Assembly: GCF_030730865.1 (NCBI RefSeq)
Contig: NZ_JAVALZ010000003.1
Coordinates: 62,001-126,000 of the forward strand
DNA length: 64,000 bases
Direction: 5' to 3'
DNA from: Uliginosibacterium sp. 31-16
GTDB taxonomy: Bacteria; Pseudomonadota; Gammaproteobacteria; Burkholderiales; Rhodocyclaceae
The notes below the pieces were generated by a model. It worked only from the letters and a program-made list of their open reading frames with translations. It had not been told where the DNA came from and searched no databases. The translations under genes and the position numbers were made by a program. Positions 33,395 to 51,778 of the stretch are shown here, in pieces; within the stretch, counting starts at the first letter, position 1; the number at the start of each line of letters is the position of its first letter.

Positions 33395-35881
33395 ATGCAC
33401 ACCCTCCGCCTTGCTTTCCAGATGCTGCGCCGCGACCTGCGCGCCGGTGAACTCAGCCTGCTGGGGATCGCCCTCTTTGTGGCGGTGCTGGCGCTGACCA
33501 GTGTCAGCTTCGTCACCGGGCGTGTCGAACAGGCGCTGGCGCGTGATGCTACCCAGCTGCTCGGTGCCGACGCGCTGATCTCGGCGGATCATTCCGTGCC
33601 CGCGAGCATTGAAGCCGAAGCTGCGCGGCTGGGCCTGCGCATGGCGCACAGCATCACTTTCAACAGCATGGCCACGACCGAAGCCGGCGCCCAGCTGGCT
33701 GCCGTCAAGGCCATCGAGGCCGGACACCCGCTGCGCGGCAGCCTGCTGATCGCCAATCAGCCCGGCGAGCCGGGGCGCGAGGCCGGGCGCATCCCGGTGC
33801 GGGGCGAAACCTGGGTTGATGAGCAATTGCTCAACACGCTGCAACTCAAGCCCGGCGACATGCTGGAGCTCGGTTACCTGAAGCTGCGCATCGGCGCACT
33901 GGTGACTTACGAATCCGACCGCGGCATGGGCTTTTCGAGCTTCTCGCCACGCGTGCTGATCAATGCGGCCGATCTGCCGGCCAGTGGCTTGCTCGTTGAA
34001 GGCAGTCGTGCGCGCTATCGCCTGCTGCTGGCGGGTGATCTGCCGGTCGTGAAGGCCTTCGAAGCCTGGGCCAAGCCAAAGCTTGGGCGCGGTGAAGAAC
34101 TTGAAAGTCTCGACAACGCGCGTCCCGAGCTGCGCAGCGGGCTGGACCGCGCCGGCCGCTTCCTGCGTCTGACCGCCATGCTTGCCGTGGTGCTGGCCGC
34201 AGTGGCCATCGGTCTGTCGGCACGGCGCTATCTCATGCGCCATCTGGATGGTGCGGCAGTGATGCGCTGCGTCGGTGCGCGGCGTGGCCAGCTGCTGGCC
34301 CTTTATCTCTACGAATTCCTTGGCTTTGCAGTGCTGGTTTCCGCATTCGCCTGCCTTGCCGGCTTCGGCGTGCAGGCGGTGCTGGCGCAACTCGCCCTGA
34401 GCCTCGTAAAAACCGCCTTGCCTGCGCCGGGCTGGCTGCCGGTGCTGCACGGCCTGCTCGTCGGCTTGGTGCTCACGCTGGGCTTCGTGCTGCCGCAACT
34501 CCTGCGTCTGACCGGCGTGCCGCCGATCCGCGCGCTGCGCCGCGAATGGGGCGAGATGGGCGCGGGCAGTTCCGCCTTGTGGGCCATCGGTGCCGCCGCG
34601 CTGGCCGGCCTGCTGCTGTGGATGGCAGGCGACTGGAAACTGGGGCTGGCGGTGGTCGGCGGCTTCAGCGTGGCGATTGCACTGTTCGTGGGTGTGGCCT
34701 GGCTGCTGCTGGGGCTTTTGGGGCGAACCCGGGCGATGTCGGTCAGCTGGGGCTTGCGCTATGGCATCGCCGCCTTGTACCGGCGCCGCGCCAGCAGCGT
34801 GATCCAGGTCGTTGCCCTGGCGTTGGGCCTGGCCTGCATCCTGCTGCTCGGGCTGGTCAGCCAGGATCTGCTGGCCGGCTGGCGCAAGCAGCAGGCGCCG
34901 GATGCGCCAAACCGTTTTGTCATCGGCATCCAGCCCGAGCAGCGTGTGCCGCTGGCTGACACACTGGTCAGAAACGGTCTGCCGGCGAATCTGCAGCCGA
35001 TGATTCGCGGGCGCCTGATGAGCATCAACGGCCGCCCCGTGTCGGCCAGCGACTACCCGGAAGAGCGCGCGCGCAATCTGGTCGAGCGCGAATTCAACCT
35101 GTCGCAAGGCAGCGCCTTCCCTGCCGGTAACACGATTGTCAGCGGTGCCTGGCATGGCGAGGCGAAGGAGCCGGTGTTCTCGATGGAGCAGGGCGTGGGC
35201 AAGACGCTGGGCATCCAGCAGGATGATCGTGTCGAGTTCCAGATAGCCGGCCAGCGTGTAAGTGGCCGCGTGGGCAGCGTGCGCAAGCTGGATTGGGATT
35301 CCATGCGCGTGAATTTCTTCTTCATCGCCGCGCCCGGCCTGCTCGACCAGATGCCAGCCAGCTATATCACCAGCTTCCATCTCGCGCCGGAAAAAACCGG
35401 CGTGGTGCGCGAGCTGGTGGGAGCTTTCCCGAATATCAATGTCATTGATGTGGCTGCCGTGCTGGCGCAGATCGAGAGCTTCGCCGGCCGGCTGGCGAGC
35501 ATGGTCCAGTTCGTCTTCGCTTTTGCGCTCTGCGCCGGCATCATCGTGCTGCTCGCCGCCCAGCAAAGCACGCACGACGAGCGCAGCTACGAGATCGCCA
35601 TCCTGCGTGCCTTGGGCGCTCGCAATCATCAGGTGCGCAGTGCGCTGCTGGCCGAATTCGCCGCGCTGGCCGGGCTCGCCGTGCTGCTCGCCGGTCTTGC
35701 CGCGCTGGGCATCGGCTGGGGGCTGGCGCATTTCGTATTTGAAATGGATTTCGCCCCAAGGCTGGGCCTGCTTGCGCTGAGTGGCGTGGCCGCGCTGGCC
35801 GTGATCGTCGGCTTCGGCTGGCTGGGCGTGCGCGGCGTGTTGCGCCAGCCTGCGCTGGAAGGGATTCGTGCCGCTTTGTAA
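33395..35881 (+). CDS. FtsX/MacB-type ABC transporter permease (YbbP-like)
   Basis: 828 aa. One membrane helix near the N-terminus (SLLGIALFVAVLALTSVSFV), a large periplasmic domain (about 45-245), three to four helices (about 255-400), a second helix pair and large domain (about 430-690) and three C-terminal helices with the FtsX core (LAAQQSTHDERSYEIAILRALGARNHQVRSALLAEFAALAGLAVLLAGLAALG). This double-FtsX layout is that of YbbP, which in E. coli pairs with ATPase YbbA. No ATPase gene adjoins here. Confidence 0.85.
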   Translation: MHTLRLAFQMLRRDLRAGELSLLGIALFVAVLALTSVSFVTGRVEQALARDATQLLGADALISADHSVPASIEAEAARLGLRMAHSITFNSMATTEAGAQLAAVKAIEAGHPLRGSLLIANQPGEPGREAGRIPVRGETWVDEQLLNTLQLKPGDMLELGYLKLRIGALVTYESDRGMGFSSFSPRVLINAADLPASGLLVEGSRARYRLLLAGDLPVVKAFEAWAKPKLGRGEELESLDNARPELRSGLDRAGRFLRLTAMLAVVLAAVAIGLSARRYLMRHLDGAAVMRCVGARRGQLLALYLYEFLGFAVLVSAFACLAGFGVQAVLAQLALSLVKTALPAPGWLPVLHGLLVGLVLTLGFVLPQLLRLTGVPPIRALRREWGEMGAGSSALWAIGAAALAGLLLWMAGDWKLGLAVVGGFSVAIALFVGVAWLLLGLLGRTRAMSVSWGLRYGIAALYRRRASSVIQVVALALGLACILLLGLVSQDLLAGWRKQQAPDAPNRFVIGIQPEQRVPLADTLVRNGLPANLQPMIRGRLMSINGRPVSASDYPEERARNLVEREFNLSQGSAFPAGNTIVSGAWHGEAKEPVFSMEQGVGKTLGIQQDDRVEFQIAGQRVSGRVGSVRKLDWDSMRVNFFFIAAPGLLDQMPASYITSFHLAPEKTGVVRELVGAFPNINVIDVAAVLAQIESFAGRLASMVQFVFAFALCAGIIVLLAAQQSTHDERSYEIAILRALGARNHQVRSALLAEFAALAGLAVLLAGLAALGIGWGLAHFVFEMDFAPRLGLLALSGVAALAVIVGFGWLGVRGVLRQPALEGIRAAL

Positions 35882-35890
35882 GGGAGTCAA

Positions 35891-36640
35891 ATGAGTTCGA
35901 TACTGATCGCGGCTGGGCGTGCCCTGCGCAGCCTTACCGAACCCGGTGTGCTCTGGCACCTGCTGTGGCCCGCGCTGCTCTCTGCCCTGGTGTGGGTCGT
36001 GCTGGGGGCTCTGTTCATCGACGATCTGGCTGCAGCGGGCGAGGCCTTGCTGCCGGGCCTGCCGCTGCTGGGGAAATGGTTTGTGGCCGGTGGCGCCTGG
36101 GCGCATCTGGCGGTGAGTGGTCTGCTGCAGATACTCTTGTGGCTTCTGCTGCTGCCGCTGATCTATGCCAGTGCCTTGCTCTTGATCGCCACGGTGGCCC
36201 TGCCGCTGATGCTGGAGCGGGTGTCGGCGCGTGATTATGCCGGGCTGCAGCGTCGCGCCGGCGGCTCGCAATGGGGCAGCCTGCGCACCAGTTTGCAGGC
36301 CGCGCTGTCCTTCATCGTCTTGCTGCTGCTGAGCCTGCCGCTGTGGCTGATTCCCGGCGCCGGGCTGGTGATTTCGGTGCTGCTTTCGGCGCGCCTGAAC
36401 CAGCGCTGCTTCAGCTACGACGCGCTGATGAATCACGCCGACGCCGATGAGCTGGTATTGCTGCCGCAGCGCTGCAAGACGGATCTGCGCCTGCTGGGCA
36501 TCTGTGCAGGGGTGCTGGCTTTCGTGCCGGTCCTGAACTTCGTGGTGCCGGCCTGGAGCGGTTTGAGCTTCGTGCATTACCTGCTGGAGGCGCTGCGCCG
36601 CGAGCGGGCACGGCCGCTGAAAGACATTCCACAGGAGTAA
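35891..36640 (+). CDS. EI24-domain membrane protein (CysZ-like)
   Basis: 249 aa with about six hydrophobic segments. The EI24/CysZ pattern is seen in the N-terminal ALRSLTEPGVLWHLLWPALLSALVW and in the region LLSARLNQRCFSYDALMNHADADELVLL. CysZ is a sulfate channel, but many EI24 proteins have no known substrate. The gene is tightly placed between the permease (9 bp) and the CinA-type gene (4 bp). Confidence 0.75.
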   Translation: MSSILIAAGRALRSLTEPGVLWHLLWPALLSALVWVVLGALFIDDLAAAGEALLPGLPLLGKWFVAGGAWAHLAVSGLLQILLWLLLLPLIYASALLLIATVALPLMLERVSARDYAGLQRRAGGSQWGSLRTSLQAALSFIVLLLLSLPLWLIPGAGLVISVLLSARLNQRCFSYDALMNHADADELVLLPQRCKTDLRLLGICAGVLAFVPVLNFVVPAWSGLSFVHYLLEALRRERARPLKDIPQE

Positions 36641-36644
36641 AAGC

Positions 36645-37409
36645 ATGGCATTCGGCGCAATCATCATCGGCGATGAAATCCTCTCCGGGCGGCGGCAGGA
36701 TAAACATTTGAGCAAGCTGATCGAGCTGCTGGCGGTGCGTGGCTTGCAGCTCTCCTGGGCACGCTATTGCGGTGACGAGCGCCCACGCTTGATCGAGCTG
36801 CTGCAGCAGAGCATGGCGACCGGCGACATCGTTTTTTCCTTCGGCGGTATCGGTGCCACGCCGGATGATCACACGCGGCAGTGCGCGGCCGCTGCGGCGG
36901 GCGTGGAACTGGCCCTGCATCCGGACGCGGAAGCAGCGATCCGCGCGCGGTTTGGTGCCGAGACTACGCCGCTGCGCCTGCGTCTGGGGGAATTTCCGGT
37001 GGGCAGCCGGATCATTCCGAATCCCTACAACCGCATTCCCGGCTTCGCGCTGGGCACGCACCACTTCCTGCCGGGTTTCCCGGAGATGGCCTGGCCAATG
37101 GTGGAGTGGGTGCTGGACAACTGGTTCGCCGGATTGCATCACACCCGGCCGCACAGCGAGGAGTCGATTCTTGTGTTCGAGGCCCGCGAAGGCGAGCTGA
37201 TCAGCTTCATGGAGGCGTTGGAGGCGCAGCACGCGGTGACGATCTTCAGTCTGCCCAGCCTGAGTACGCCGAGCCAGCGCGGCCACATCGAGCTGGGCGC
37301 CAAGGGTGAGCCCGCCGTGGTGGCGGCGGTGATGGGCGAGATTCGCGCCGAGATGACGCGGCGCGGCTTCGAGTGGGCGGCGGCGCAGGATACGCGGCCG
37401 GCGGCCTGA
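36645..37409 (+). CDS. CinA-type molybdopterin-binding domain protein
   Basis: 254 aa with the MoCF/MoaB-fold start AIIIGDEILSGRRQDKHLSKLIELLAVRGLQLSWARYCGDERPRLIELL and SFGGIGATPDDHTRQCAAAAAG. It represents the N-terminal CinA domain only; the C-terminal amidase domain (PncC) is missing. Possible roles are nucleotide or pyrophosphatase-type housekeeping (as COG1058). Last gene of the permease-EI24-CinA run, convergent with the first hybrid kinase. Confidence 0.85.
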   Translation: MAFGAIIIGDEILSGRRQDKHLSKLIELLAVRGLQLSWARYCGDERPRLIELLQQSMATGDIVFSFGGIGATPDDHTRQCAAAAAGVELALHPDAEAAIRARFGAETTPLRLRLGEFPVGSRIIPNPYNRIPGFALGTHHFLPGFPEMAWPMVEWVLDNWFAGLHHTRPHSEESILVFEAREGELISFMEALEAQHAVTIFSLPSLSTPSQRGHIELGAKGEPAVVAAVMGEIRAEMTRRGFEWAAAQDTRPAA

Positions 37410-37431
37410 TTTTTATCGATCAGTCTGGAGA

Positions 37432-37505
37432 GCCGCTTCCGGCGGGCTTGTACGGGCAGGGGTGCTGGAAAGGTGCGCCGGTGGCGGGTTTTACGGCATG
37501 CATGC
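37432..37505. repeat. REP-like element (inverted orientation)
   Basis: GCCGCTTCCGGCGGGCTTGT with ACGGGCAGG (37432-37460) is the reverse complement of the consensus. A second, weaker unit runs to GGCATGCATGCCG near 37505. It separates the convergent CinA-type and kinase genes. Confidence 0.65.
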
Positions 37506-37557
37506 CGCAAATGCTTGTCAGAGGCTGGTCTTGGGGTAGCGCCGCCTTTTTCGCCTT

Positions 37558-40833
<3,276 letters not shown>

Positions 40834-41047
40834 GTTCTCCGGGTGAGGCGGGCTGCACGCCCAGGCGTGGGTGCTGACTTGATTCTACGGCAGTCGGGAG
40901 CCAGTCGCCCTCAGGGGAAACAGAAGTTTTGAAAGCGTCTGGTGAGGTCTGGTCAGAGGCTCTGGATAAGGGGTGTCCGGAGCCCCGCTCCCGGTGTTCT
41001 TCTTCGGGCAGGTGTGCGCAAGAGTGGCGTGAATGGCGGGTCTCGCG

Positions 41048-41094
41048 GCATGCTGGCTGGAGATCCTTGTTGGAAGCGGCTCTTGGGGCATGCC
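41048..41094. repeat. REP-like element between kinase genes
   Basis: GCATGCTGGCTGGAGATCCT, then TGTTGGAAGCGGCTCTTGGG and GCATGCC. A second, weaker unit covers about 40975-41012. Both lie in the 275-bp gap 40834-41108; no gene is visible there. Confidence 0.6.
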
Positions 41095-41108
41095 GCCAGT
41101 GCCGCTGT

Positions 41109-43226
41109 TCAACCCTCCAGCAGCTCGATGGTCCGGGTCAGCGCCGCGTGAAGCTGAGCTTCGCGAATGGGCTTGGTGAGGTAATCATCCATGCCGCTGG
41201 CCAGATATTGTTCGCGGTCTTCGTTGCTGGCGTTGGCCGTCAGGGCCACGATGCGGACGGCCGGATTGCGCACCGGAGCGTCGGGCAGGCCGCCGGTGCG
41301 GATGGCGCGGGTGGCGTCGGCGCCGTCCATTTCGGGCATGCGTCCGTCCATGAGCACCAGATCGTAATCTTTCCCGGCCAGGGCATGGATAGCGGCCAGA
41401 CCAGATTCGACCATGTCGACGCTGTGGCCCATCCTGAGCAGCTGGGTGCGGATGATGAGCTGATTGACGCGGACATCCTCGGCGCACAGCACATGCAGCT
41501 TGCGCTGATGCGGCGGCAATTCAGCGTTGATTGCGGCGGGTGGGGCCTGGCCGGGCGCCAGCTGCAGGTCGAATTCAAACGTGCTGCCTGCTCCCGGAGT
41601 GCTGAACACGCTGATCCGGCCGCCCATGGCCTCGACGAGCTGGCGGCAGATGGCGAGCCCCAGGCCGGTGCCGCCAAAGCGCCGGGTGGTGGAGGTGTCA
41701 GCCTGCTGGAACATCTGGAACAGTTTCGGAATTTCTTCCGCAGCGATGCCGATGCCGGTGTCACGGATGCTGAAGAGCACCTGCTGGCGCCCGTTGCACG
41801 GCGGATTGGCGCGGACACCAACGCTGATCTCGCCCTGTTCGGTGAATTTGAGGGCATTACCGATCAGGTTGATCAGCACCTGACGGATACGCGTCGGGTC
41901 ACCGCACACGTGTTGCGGGATCTGCGGGTCCAGCTCCAGGGTCAGGTGCAGGGCGCGTTGTTCGGCCTGTTCGCGGAAGCTCTGCAGCACCTCGCGAACC
42001 GTCGCCTGCAGGTCGAAATCGATCTGCTCCAGCTGCAGCTGGCCGGCTTCGATCTTCGAGAAATCGAGGATGTCGCTGATGATGGCCAGCAGCGATTCCG
42101 CGCTGGACAGGCCGGTTTCCAGTCGCTCGCGGGTTGCCGGCTCCAGTGTCCGGTCCGTGATGGCAAGTTGCAGCATGCCGATCACGCCGGACAGCGGCGT
42201 GCGGATTTCGTGGCTCATGGCTGCCAGGAACTGCGACTTGGCGGCGCTGGCATGCTGCCAGCGCAACTCGGCTTCGCGCCAGGCGGTGATGTCGAAATTC
42301 GCGCCGACGATGACCGGGTGACCATCCGCATCTTCGCAGCTGCCCTTGGAGATGAAACGGTACACGTCTGCGCCGGTCACCGGATGCTTCATGCATTCTT
42401 CCTTGGCAATGACCAGTCCGTTGAGGATTTCCAGGTCTTCATCCACAACGCGCCGGGCATGTGCCGGGTCTTTGGACAGATCGAAGGGAGACTTGCCGAT
42501 CAGCTGTTCGGCGCTGAGCAGACGATGCTCGCAGAAGGACTGGTTGACCAGCAGATAGCGGCTGTTGGCATCCTTCACGTAGACCGGTTGCGGGATCACG
42601 TCGACGAAGCGCTGCATGTAGGTCTGGGTGCGCTGGCGCTGGGCAACTTCGCGCTCCAGGGATTCCTGCATGCGGATCTCGGCCTGGCGCAGGCGGGTGA
42701 TGTCGAAGTGCGCACCGATGACCAGAGGCTTGCCATCGGGAGCGTGGCACAGGCGTTTGGACACCAGGCGGAAGCACTCTTCGCCGGTCACCGGATAGGC
42801 TGTGTGCTGTTCCTTGGAAACGATGCCGCCTTTCAGGACTTCGGCATCCTCACTCGAGATCAGACTGGAGGCCTGCGGGTTCGGCGAGAGATCGTAAGAA
42901 CTCAGGCCGATGATTTCGCTGGCCGGGCGGCGGCGCTCCTCGGCGAATGCGTGGTTGACCCACAGGAAACGGGCCTGCGCATCCTTGATGTAGATCGGTT
43001 CGGGAATCGCGTCGATCAGGCGCTGGATGAAATCATGCACCTCGGCCGATTCGACAGATTTGGCCTTGCGGGTCTGGCGCGCCAGGCGCAGGCCGGGCAG
43101 CACCAGCGCGCCCGCCCCCGTGAGGCACAGCGCCAGCAGCGGCGGCAGGCCCAGCAGGTGGATGCCGCCAGCCAGTAGCAGGGCGATTGAAAAAGACAGG
43201 GCAAGCCAGGGCCATTCCGTTTTCAT
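41109..43226 (-). CDS. Hybrid histidine kinase with two PAS modules and receiver
   Basis: 705 aa. Two N-terminal membrane helices (about 7-24, 28-47), PAS modules starting near residues 66 and 202, HisKA ([21 protein letters not shown]), HATPase ([29 protein letters not shown]) and receiver ([27 protein letters not shown]). There is no Hpt, so phosphotransfer would need a separate Hpt protein or the Hpt of a neighbouring kinase. It overlaps the upstream kinase gene by 4 bp (ATGA), implying coupled translation. Confidence 0.9.
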   Translation of the reverse strand: MKTEWPWLALSFSIALLLAGGIHLLGLPPLLALCLTGAGALVLPGLRLARQTRKAKSVESAEVHDFIQRLIDAIPEPIYIKDAQARFLWVNHAFAEERRRPASEIIGLSSYDLSPNPQASSLISSEDAEVLKGGIVSKEQHTAYPVTGEECFRLVSKRLCHAPDGKPLVIGAHFDITRLRQAEIRMQESLEREVAQRQRTQTYMQRFVDVIPQPVYVKDANSRYLLVNQSFCEHRLLSAEQLIGKSPFDLSKDPAHARRVVDEDLEILNGLVIAKEECMKHPVTGADVYRFISKGSCEDADGHPVIVGANFDITAWREAELRWQHASAAKSQFLAAMSHEIRTPLSGVIGMLQLAITDRTLEPATRERLETGLSSAESLLAIISDILDFSKIEAGQLQLEQIDFDLQATVREVLQSFREQAEQRALHLTLELDPQIPQHVCGDPTRIRQVLINLIGNALKFTEQGEISVGVRANPPCNGRQQVLFSIRDTGIGIAAEEIPKLFQMFQQADTSTTRRFGGTGLGLAICRQLVEAMGGRISVFSTPGAGSTFEFDLQLAPGQAPPAAINAELPPHQRKLHVLCAEDVRVNQLIIRTQLLRMGHSVDMVESGLAAIHALAGKDYDLVLMDGRMPEMDGADATRAIRTGGLPDAPVRNPAVRIVALTANASNEDREQYLASGMDDYLTKPIREAQLHAALTRTIELLEG

Positions 43227-46180
43227 GTCTGGGCAGCAGGCTGGTTGAGGGGGAGGGGGCGTTGCAACTGTTCGCTGGTGCGCCTCAACAGCTCTTCGAG
43301 GCGCGCTTCATCAATCGGCTTGGTCAGGAAATCGTTCATGCCGGCAGCCAGATATTCGTCGCGATCTTCCATGCTGGCATTGGCGGTGAGTGCAATGATC
43401 GGGATGCCGGGGTTGCGCACGTTCATGCCCGGCAGGCCGCCCTGGCGGATGGAGCGGGTGGCGTCTGCGCCATCCATTTCAGGCATGCGACCATCCATCA
43501 GCACCAGATCGAAATCCGTTTCAGAGAGGGCCTGAACGGCCGCGATGCCGTCTTCGGCAAAGCTGACCACATGCCCCATGTTTTCCAGCATGGCGCGGAT
43601 GATCATCCTGTTGATGGCCGAGTCTTCGGCGCACAGGATGTTCAGGTGCTGCGCGGTGCGCGGCGCAGCGTGCGTTGCCGGAGGCTCGGCCGCACTGCCG
43701 GCAAGCAGCGGCAGGGTGAAGCGGAAGGTGGTGCCGACGCCTTCTTCGCTTTGCACGCCGATCACGCCGCCCATGGCTTCCACCAGCTGACGGCTGATGG
43801 CCAGCCCCAGCCCGGTGCCGCCGAATTTGCGCGCGGTGGCGGTATCGACCTGCTGGAATTTCTGGAACAGGCGACCCAGTGCTTCGGGCGGGATGCCCAT
43901 GCCGGTGTCACGCACGGCAAAGGCGATACGCCCATCGCCTTCGTCATGGTCGACGTCAACGATGACTGTGATGCGCCCGCTCTGGGTGAACTTGATTGCA
44001 TTGCCGATCAGATTGGTGAGCACCTGACGGATGCGTACCGGGTCGCCCTTGACCCAGCATGGGACCTGCGGGCCCATGTCCAGACCGAAGCGCAGGCCTT
44101 TGCTCTGCGCGGTGTGACGCATGATCCGGGTGGTGTCGTCGAGCAGCTTGTGCAGGTCCAGATCGATCTGCTCGATCTTGAGCTGACCCGCCTCGATCTT
44201 CGAGAAATCCAGAATGTCATTGATGATGCCCAGCAGCGACTCGGCGCTGGATAGCCCGGTCTCCAGATAGTTGCGGGTGCTGTCGGACAGTGTTGTGTCA
44301 CGCATGGCCAGACGCAGGGTGCCGATCACGCCGGAGATCGGCGTGCGGATCTCATGGCTCATGTTGGCGAGGAAGGCTGATTTGGCCGAGTTGGCGCTCT
44401 CGGCGGCTTCCTTGGCCTGTTGCCAGCGGGCTTCTGCCTCGCGCAGCGAGGTGATGTCGGAGAGCACACCGATGCGCACCGGCTCATTTTCGGCGCCTTC
44501 GCTGATCGTATCGAAGAGCACGAAATGCCGGATCTGGCCCATCTCGGTGGGCAGGCTCAGACTGCGGTGATGGATCTGCATATCCTGACGGTTGCGGGGC
44601 AGATCTTCGAGTGGAATTGTCTCGGGCAGCGGCGGCAGGCCCATGCCTGTGCTGCTTGCCCCGATCAGGCGTTCTGCCGGAGTGCCGAGCAGGCGTGCGA
44701 GGGCACGGTTCACCATCACGAACTGGCCGTGCAGGTTTTCGACAAAAAGTGGCGTGGGCAGTGCATCGAATACGGCCTGCAGGAAATCCAGCAGGCGGGT
44801 CTGGTTCTGCAGGGCGCTTTGCAACGCATTCTCGGCCCGGCGCCAGGGGGTGATGTCGAAGTTGGCGCCGACGATGACCGTTTGCCCGTCGGCATCCAGA
44901 CAGGATGTCTTGGAAATCACACGGAAAGAGTCCTGCCCGGAGTAAGGATGCACGATGTGCTCTTCCTTGCTCACCACTGCGCCGTCGATGATCTGCTGGT
45001 CTTCGCGCTTGACCAGGGCTGCATAGTCCGGCGTGGCGCCGAGCTCTTCCGGCGTGCGGCCGAGGAGTTCAAAGGCGGCTTTGCCACTGTCCCGGACCAT
45101 GGCTTCATTGACCATGAGGTAGCGGCTGGCGGCATCCTTCACATAAACCGGCTGCGGGATCACGTCGATCAGGCGCTGGTTGAAGGCCTGGGTGTTCTGG
45201 CGCAGGGCCTGTTCGCGTGCCAGGGCTGCCTGCAGTTCGCGTTCGGCAAGCTTCCACTGCGTGATGTACAGGTGCGCGCCCACGACCACCGCATGACCGT
45301 CGGCATCCACGCAGCGACGCTTGCGCACGATGCGGAAACATTCTTCACCGCTCACCGGCAGGGTGGTGTGCTGCTCCTTGTTGACCTCGCCGCCGGCCAG
45401 CACAGCCAGATCCTCGCGCGCGGCCAGTGCAGCAGAGTCGGTATCGCTGGCGAGATCATCCGAGGTCAGGCCGAGCAGGCTGGCCTGCGGGCGGCCGCGT
45501 TCGCGCGCGAAGGCCTCGTTAACCATCACGAAACGGCGATTCTCGTCTTTCACGTAGACCGGATCAGGGATCACGTCGATCAGGCGCTGGACGAAATCCT
45601 GCACGCGCTGACGCAGGTTGCTCTCGCGCTGCAACGCATCCTGCAAACCATCCTCGGTCTGCAGCCAGTGGGTGGTGTTCAGGTTGCAGCCGACGATGAT
45701 GGCGCTGCCGTCGGGAAGGTGGCACAGGGTCTTGCTTACCCGCAGGTGACGCTCCCGCCCGGTGACCGGATTGGGTTCATGCACTTGCTTGATGGCCGGT
45801 TCGCCCGCCAGCACGCGCTGGTCTTCGGCGCGTACCCGGGCGCCGTATTCCTGGCCAAAGACTTCCTCCGGGCTGTGCTGGATGATCTGTTCTGCCCTCA
45901 GGTCATGCTCGGTCAGAAAAGCCTGGTTGACCAGCATGTAGCGGCTGCTCCGGTCCTTCAGATAGACCGGCTCGGGGATCAGGTCCAGTACCGTCTGCAG
46001 GCTCGTCCAGACATCGTCCGCCGGCCGGCGGCGGAGCACCGCCAGCAGCAGGGGCGCCAGCGCCGCACCCGTGCCCAGCAGCAGTGCAGGAGCAGGTGCC
46101 AGCCCGAGCCCCAGTGCCAGTGCGCCGCCCAGCGTGGCACCGGCAGCGGCCTGAAGCAGGCGGAGCAGATCGATATTCAT
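43223..46180 (-). CDS. Hybrid histidine kinase with three canonical and one divergent PAS module and receiver
   Basis: 985 aa from [19 protein letters not shown] (ATG at 46180); the frame is open further upstream but is not conserved. Two N-terminal hydrophobic segments (about 8-30, 32-48), three PAS modules of the shared type starting near residues 59, 194 and 331, a fourth divergent one near 464 ([20 protein letters not shown]), then HisKA ([21 protein letters not shown]), HATPase ([29 protein letters not shown]) and receiver ([29 protein letters not shown]). No Hpt. First of the three-kinase minus-strand set; divergent from the diguanylate cyclase gene. Confidence 0.9.
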   Translation of the reverse strand: MNIDLLRLLQAAAGATLGGALALGLGLAPAPALLLGTGAALAPLLLAVLRRRPADDVWTSLQTVLDLIPEPVYLKDRSSRYMLVNQAFLTEHDLRAEQIIQHSPEEVFGQEYGARVRAEDQRVLAGEPAIKQVHEPNPVTGRERHLRVSKTLCHLPDGSAIIVGCNLNTTHWLQTEDGLQDALQRESNLRQRVQDFVQRLIDVIPDPVYVKDENRRFVMVNEAFARERGRPQASLLGLTSDDLASDTDSAALAAREDLAVLAGGEVNKEQHTTLPVSGEECFRIVRKRRCVDADGHAVVVGAHLYITQWKLAERELQAALAREQALRQNTQAFNQRLIDVIPQPVYVKDAASRYLMVNEAMVRDSGKAAFELLGRTPEELGATPDYAALVKREDQQIIDGAVVSKEEHIVHPYSGQDSFRVISKTSCLDADGQTVIVGANFDITPWRRAENALQSALQNQTRLLDFLQAVFDALPTPLFVENLHGQFVMVNRALARLLGTPAERLIGASSTGMGLPPLPETIPLEDLPRNRQDMQIHHRSLSLPTEMGQIRHFVLFDTISEGAENEPVRIGVLSDITSLREAEARWQQAKEAAESANSAKSAFLANMSHEIRTPISGVIGTLRLAMRDTTLSDSTRNYLETGLSSAESLLGIINDILDFSKIEAGQLKIEQIDLDLHKLLDDTTRIMRHTAQSKGLRFGLDMGPQVPCWVKGDPVRIRQVLTNLIGNAIKFTQSGRITVIVDVDHDEGDGRIAFAVRDTGMGIPPEALGRLFQKFQQVDTATARKFGGTGLGLAISRQLVEAMGGVIGVQSEEGVGTTFRFTLPLLAGSAAEPPATHAAPRTAQHLNILCAEDSAINRMIIRAMLENMGHVVSFAEDGIAAVQALSETDFDLVLMDGRMPEMDGADATRSIRQGGLPGMNVRNPGIPIIALTANASMEDRDEYLAAGMNDFLTKPIDEARLEELLRRTSEQLQRPLPLNQPAAQT

Positions 46181-46309
46181 GGGTTCGGAAAACCTTGTGC
46201 GCAAAGTCGGGTCATCTTTCTGCTTATCGGCAGGAGGCGGCCCGGTCTTGACCACTGCGGGGCCAATCCATGCTGCCCGGAAGGGTTGTTACTCGCAGAT
46301 GACGGAAGT

Positions 46310-46430
46310 ATCTGAAGAGCCGCGTCCGGCGGCCCTGAGCCGGCTGGCATGCCGGAGAAGCCCGCCAGTCAAGCGTCTTGCGGCATATGTGCTGGAAAGT
46401 CTTGCCCGAAGCGGCTTCCGGAGCATGCCT
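46310..46430. repeat. REP-like element cluster (two to three units)
   Basis: TGAAGAGCCGCGTCCGGCGG, GGCATGCCGGAGAAGCCCGC (from 46346) and GCATATGTGCTGGAAAGTCT with TGCCCGAAGCGGCTTCCGGA and GCATGCC (46383-46430). They occupy the 362-bp divergent gap 46181-46542, where the promoters of the kinase and cyclase genes must lie; I could not define those promoters. Confidence 0.65.
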
Positions 46431-46542
46431 GCGGACCTTTCCTGGCCGGTCTCTGCATACCTCAAGAATTACCGTCACCCTGACGATAAGCGTGAGAGAA
46501 CCTGGCTGGCAGCCTGCCGCCGCTTGTGCGAGAGAGCGTTTG

Positions 46543-47462
46543 ATGGACTTTTCTGACTCCCGGCGTGAAGCCAGGATCCTGATTGTCGACGATTCGCCTA
46601 CCAGCATCCGTCTGGTCAGCCATTTCGTACGGGACATGGGCTCGGTGCACTTTGCCACCAGTGGTGAGGCCGGGCTGAAGATGGCCATCGATCTGTGCCC
46701 GGACCTGATCCTGCTGGATATGGAAATGCCCGGCATGGACGGTCTGGAAACCTGCAGCCAGATCAGGAAAAACGCCGATCTGCTGGATGTGCCGGTGATT
46801 TTCATCACGGCGCACAGCAGCGTCGATCAGGAAGTGGCCGGTTTTGCCGTCGGCGCCGTGGATTTCATCGGCAAGCCCTTGTCCGAGCCCATCGTGCGGG
46901 CGCGGGTGCGGACCCACCTGACGCTGAAGCAGCAGAGCGATCTGCTGCGCGAACTGGCCATGCGCGATGGCCTGACCGGCATTCACAACCGGCGGGCCTT
47001 CGATGAGCGCATGGTGCTGGAGTGCCGGCGCCACCGGCGTACGCCCGGCTCGCTGGGGCTGGCGATCATCGATATCGACAATTTCAAGGCCTACAACGAC
47101 TTCTATGGGCATCAGGCGGGGGATGCCTGCCTGCGCGAGGTGGCGCAGCTCATTGATGCCAGTGCCCGGCGTCCCGGTGAAATGGCGGCACGCTACGGCG
47201 GCGAGGAGTTCGCCGTGATCATTCCCAGTTGCAGTGTGGAGGAGGCGCAGCGTTACGGCGAATACCTCGCCGCCCAGGTGCGGGCGCTGGCCTTGCCGCA
47301 CGAGGCTTCGCCGCCGGGCGTGGTGACCGTAAGCATTGGTGTGGCGGCGGGGGCGCCAGAGTCCGAGCAGGCCGATCAGCAGCTTCTGGCGTTTGCTGAT
47401 GCCGCCCTGTATCGCGCCAAGGACGCCGGACGCAATCGTGTGATCGTTGCGGGGGATGCGCA

Positions 47463-47466
<4 letters not shown>
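46543..47466 (+). CDS. Response-regulator diguanylate cyclase (REC-GGDEF)
   Basis: 307 aa from MDFSDSRREARILIVDDSPTSIRL (ATG at 46543, GAGAG upstream). The receiver has LIVDDSP, acceptor Asp in LILLDMEMPGMDG and GKPL; the GGDEF domain has MRDGLTGIHNRRAFDE, IDIDNFKAYNDFYGHQAGD and active site RYGGEEFAV. It should make c-di-GMP when phosphorylated. The inhibitory I-site position, normally RxxD, reads RPGE, so feedback inhibition may be weakened. Its stop overlaps the GTG start of the CHASE kinase (GTGA), so the kinase is the likely partner. Confidence 0.92.
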
Positions 47467-51653
<4,187 letters not shown>

Positions 51654-51689
51654 ACGCGGGCTGCAGAGCCGCGACGGGCAAGGTTTTTC

Positions 51690-51778
51690 GGCATGGTACG
51701 CGCAAGACTATTGTCTGGCGCTGGTTTTCAGCATGCCTGCCTGCAGAAACCCGTCAGATGCGGCTTTCCGGGCAGGCC
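51690..51778. repeat. REP-like element (best-defined copy)
   Basis: The unit at 51731-51778 reads GCATGCCTGCCTGCAGAAAC, CCGTCAGATGCGGCTTTC, CGGGCAGGCC: outer stem GCCTGCC/GGGCAGGC and inner GAAA-CC/GG-CTTTC. A weaker unit precedes it (GGCATGGTACGCGCAAGAC). It lies in the 286-bp gap before uvrD; I see no gene in the rest. Confidence 0.7.

Noticed and set aside
31930-33516. 528-codon minus-strand frame opposite the D-Ala-D-Ala carboxypeptidase
   Set aside because: It has no recognisable domain, and the carboxypeptidase has all its active-site motifs on the plus strand.
33380-36715. 1111-codon open frame on the minus strand opposite the permease and EI24 genes
   Set aside because: It is rich in Gln, His, Arg and Ala with no domain, and mirrors the codon bias of two clear genes on the other strand.
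40929-43178. 749-codon plus-strand open frame opposite a hybrid kinase, with similar ones opposite the neighbouring kinases
   Set aside because: These are shadows of the GC-rich PAS and kinase genes; their mutual similarity only reflects the repeated PAS modules.
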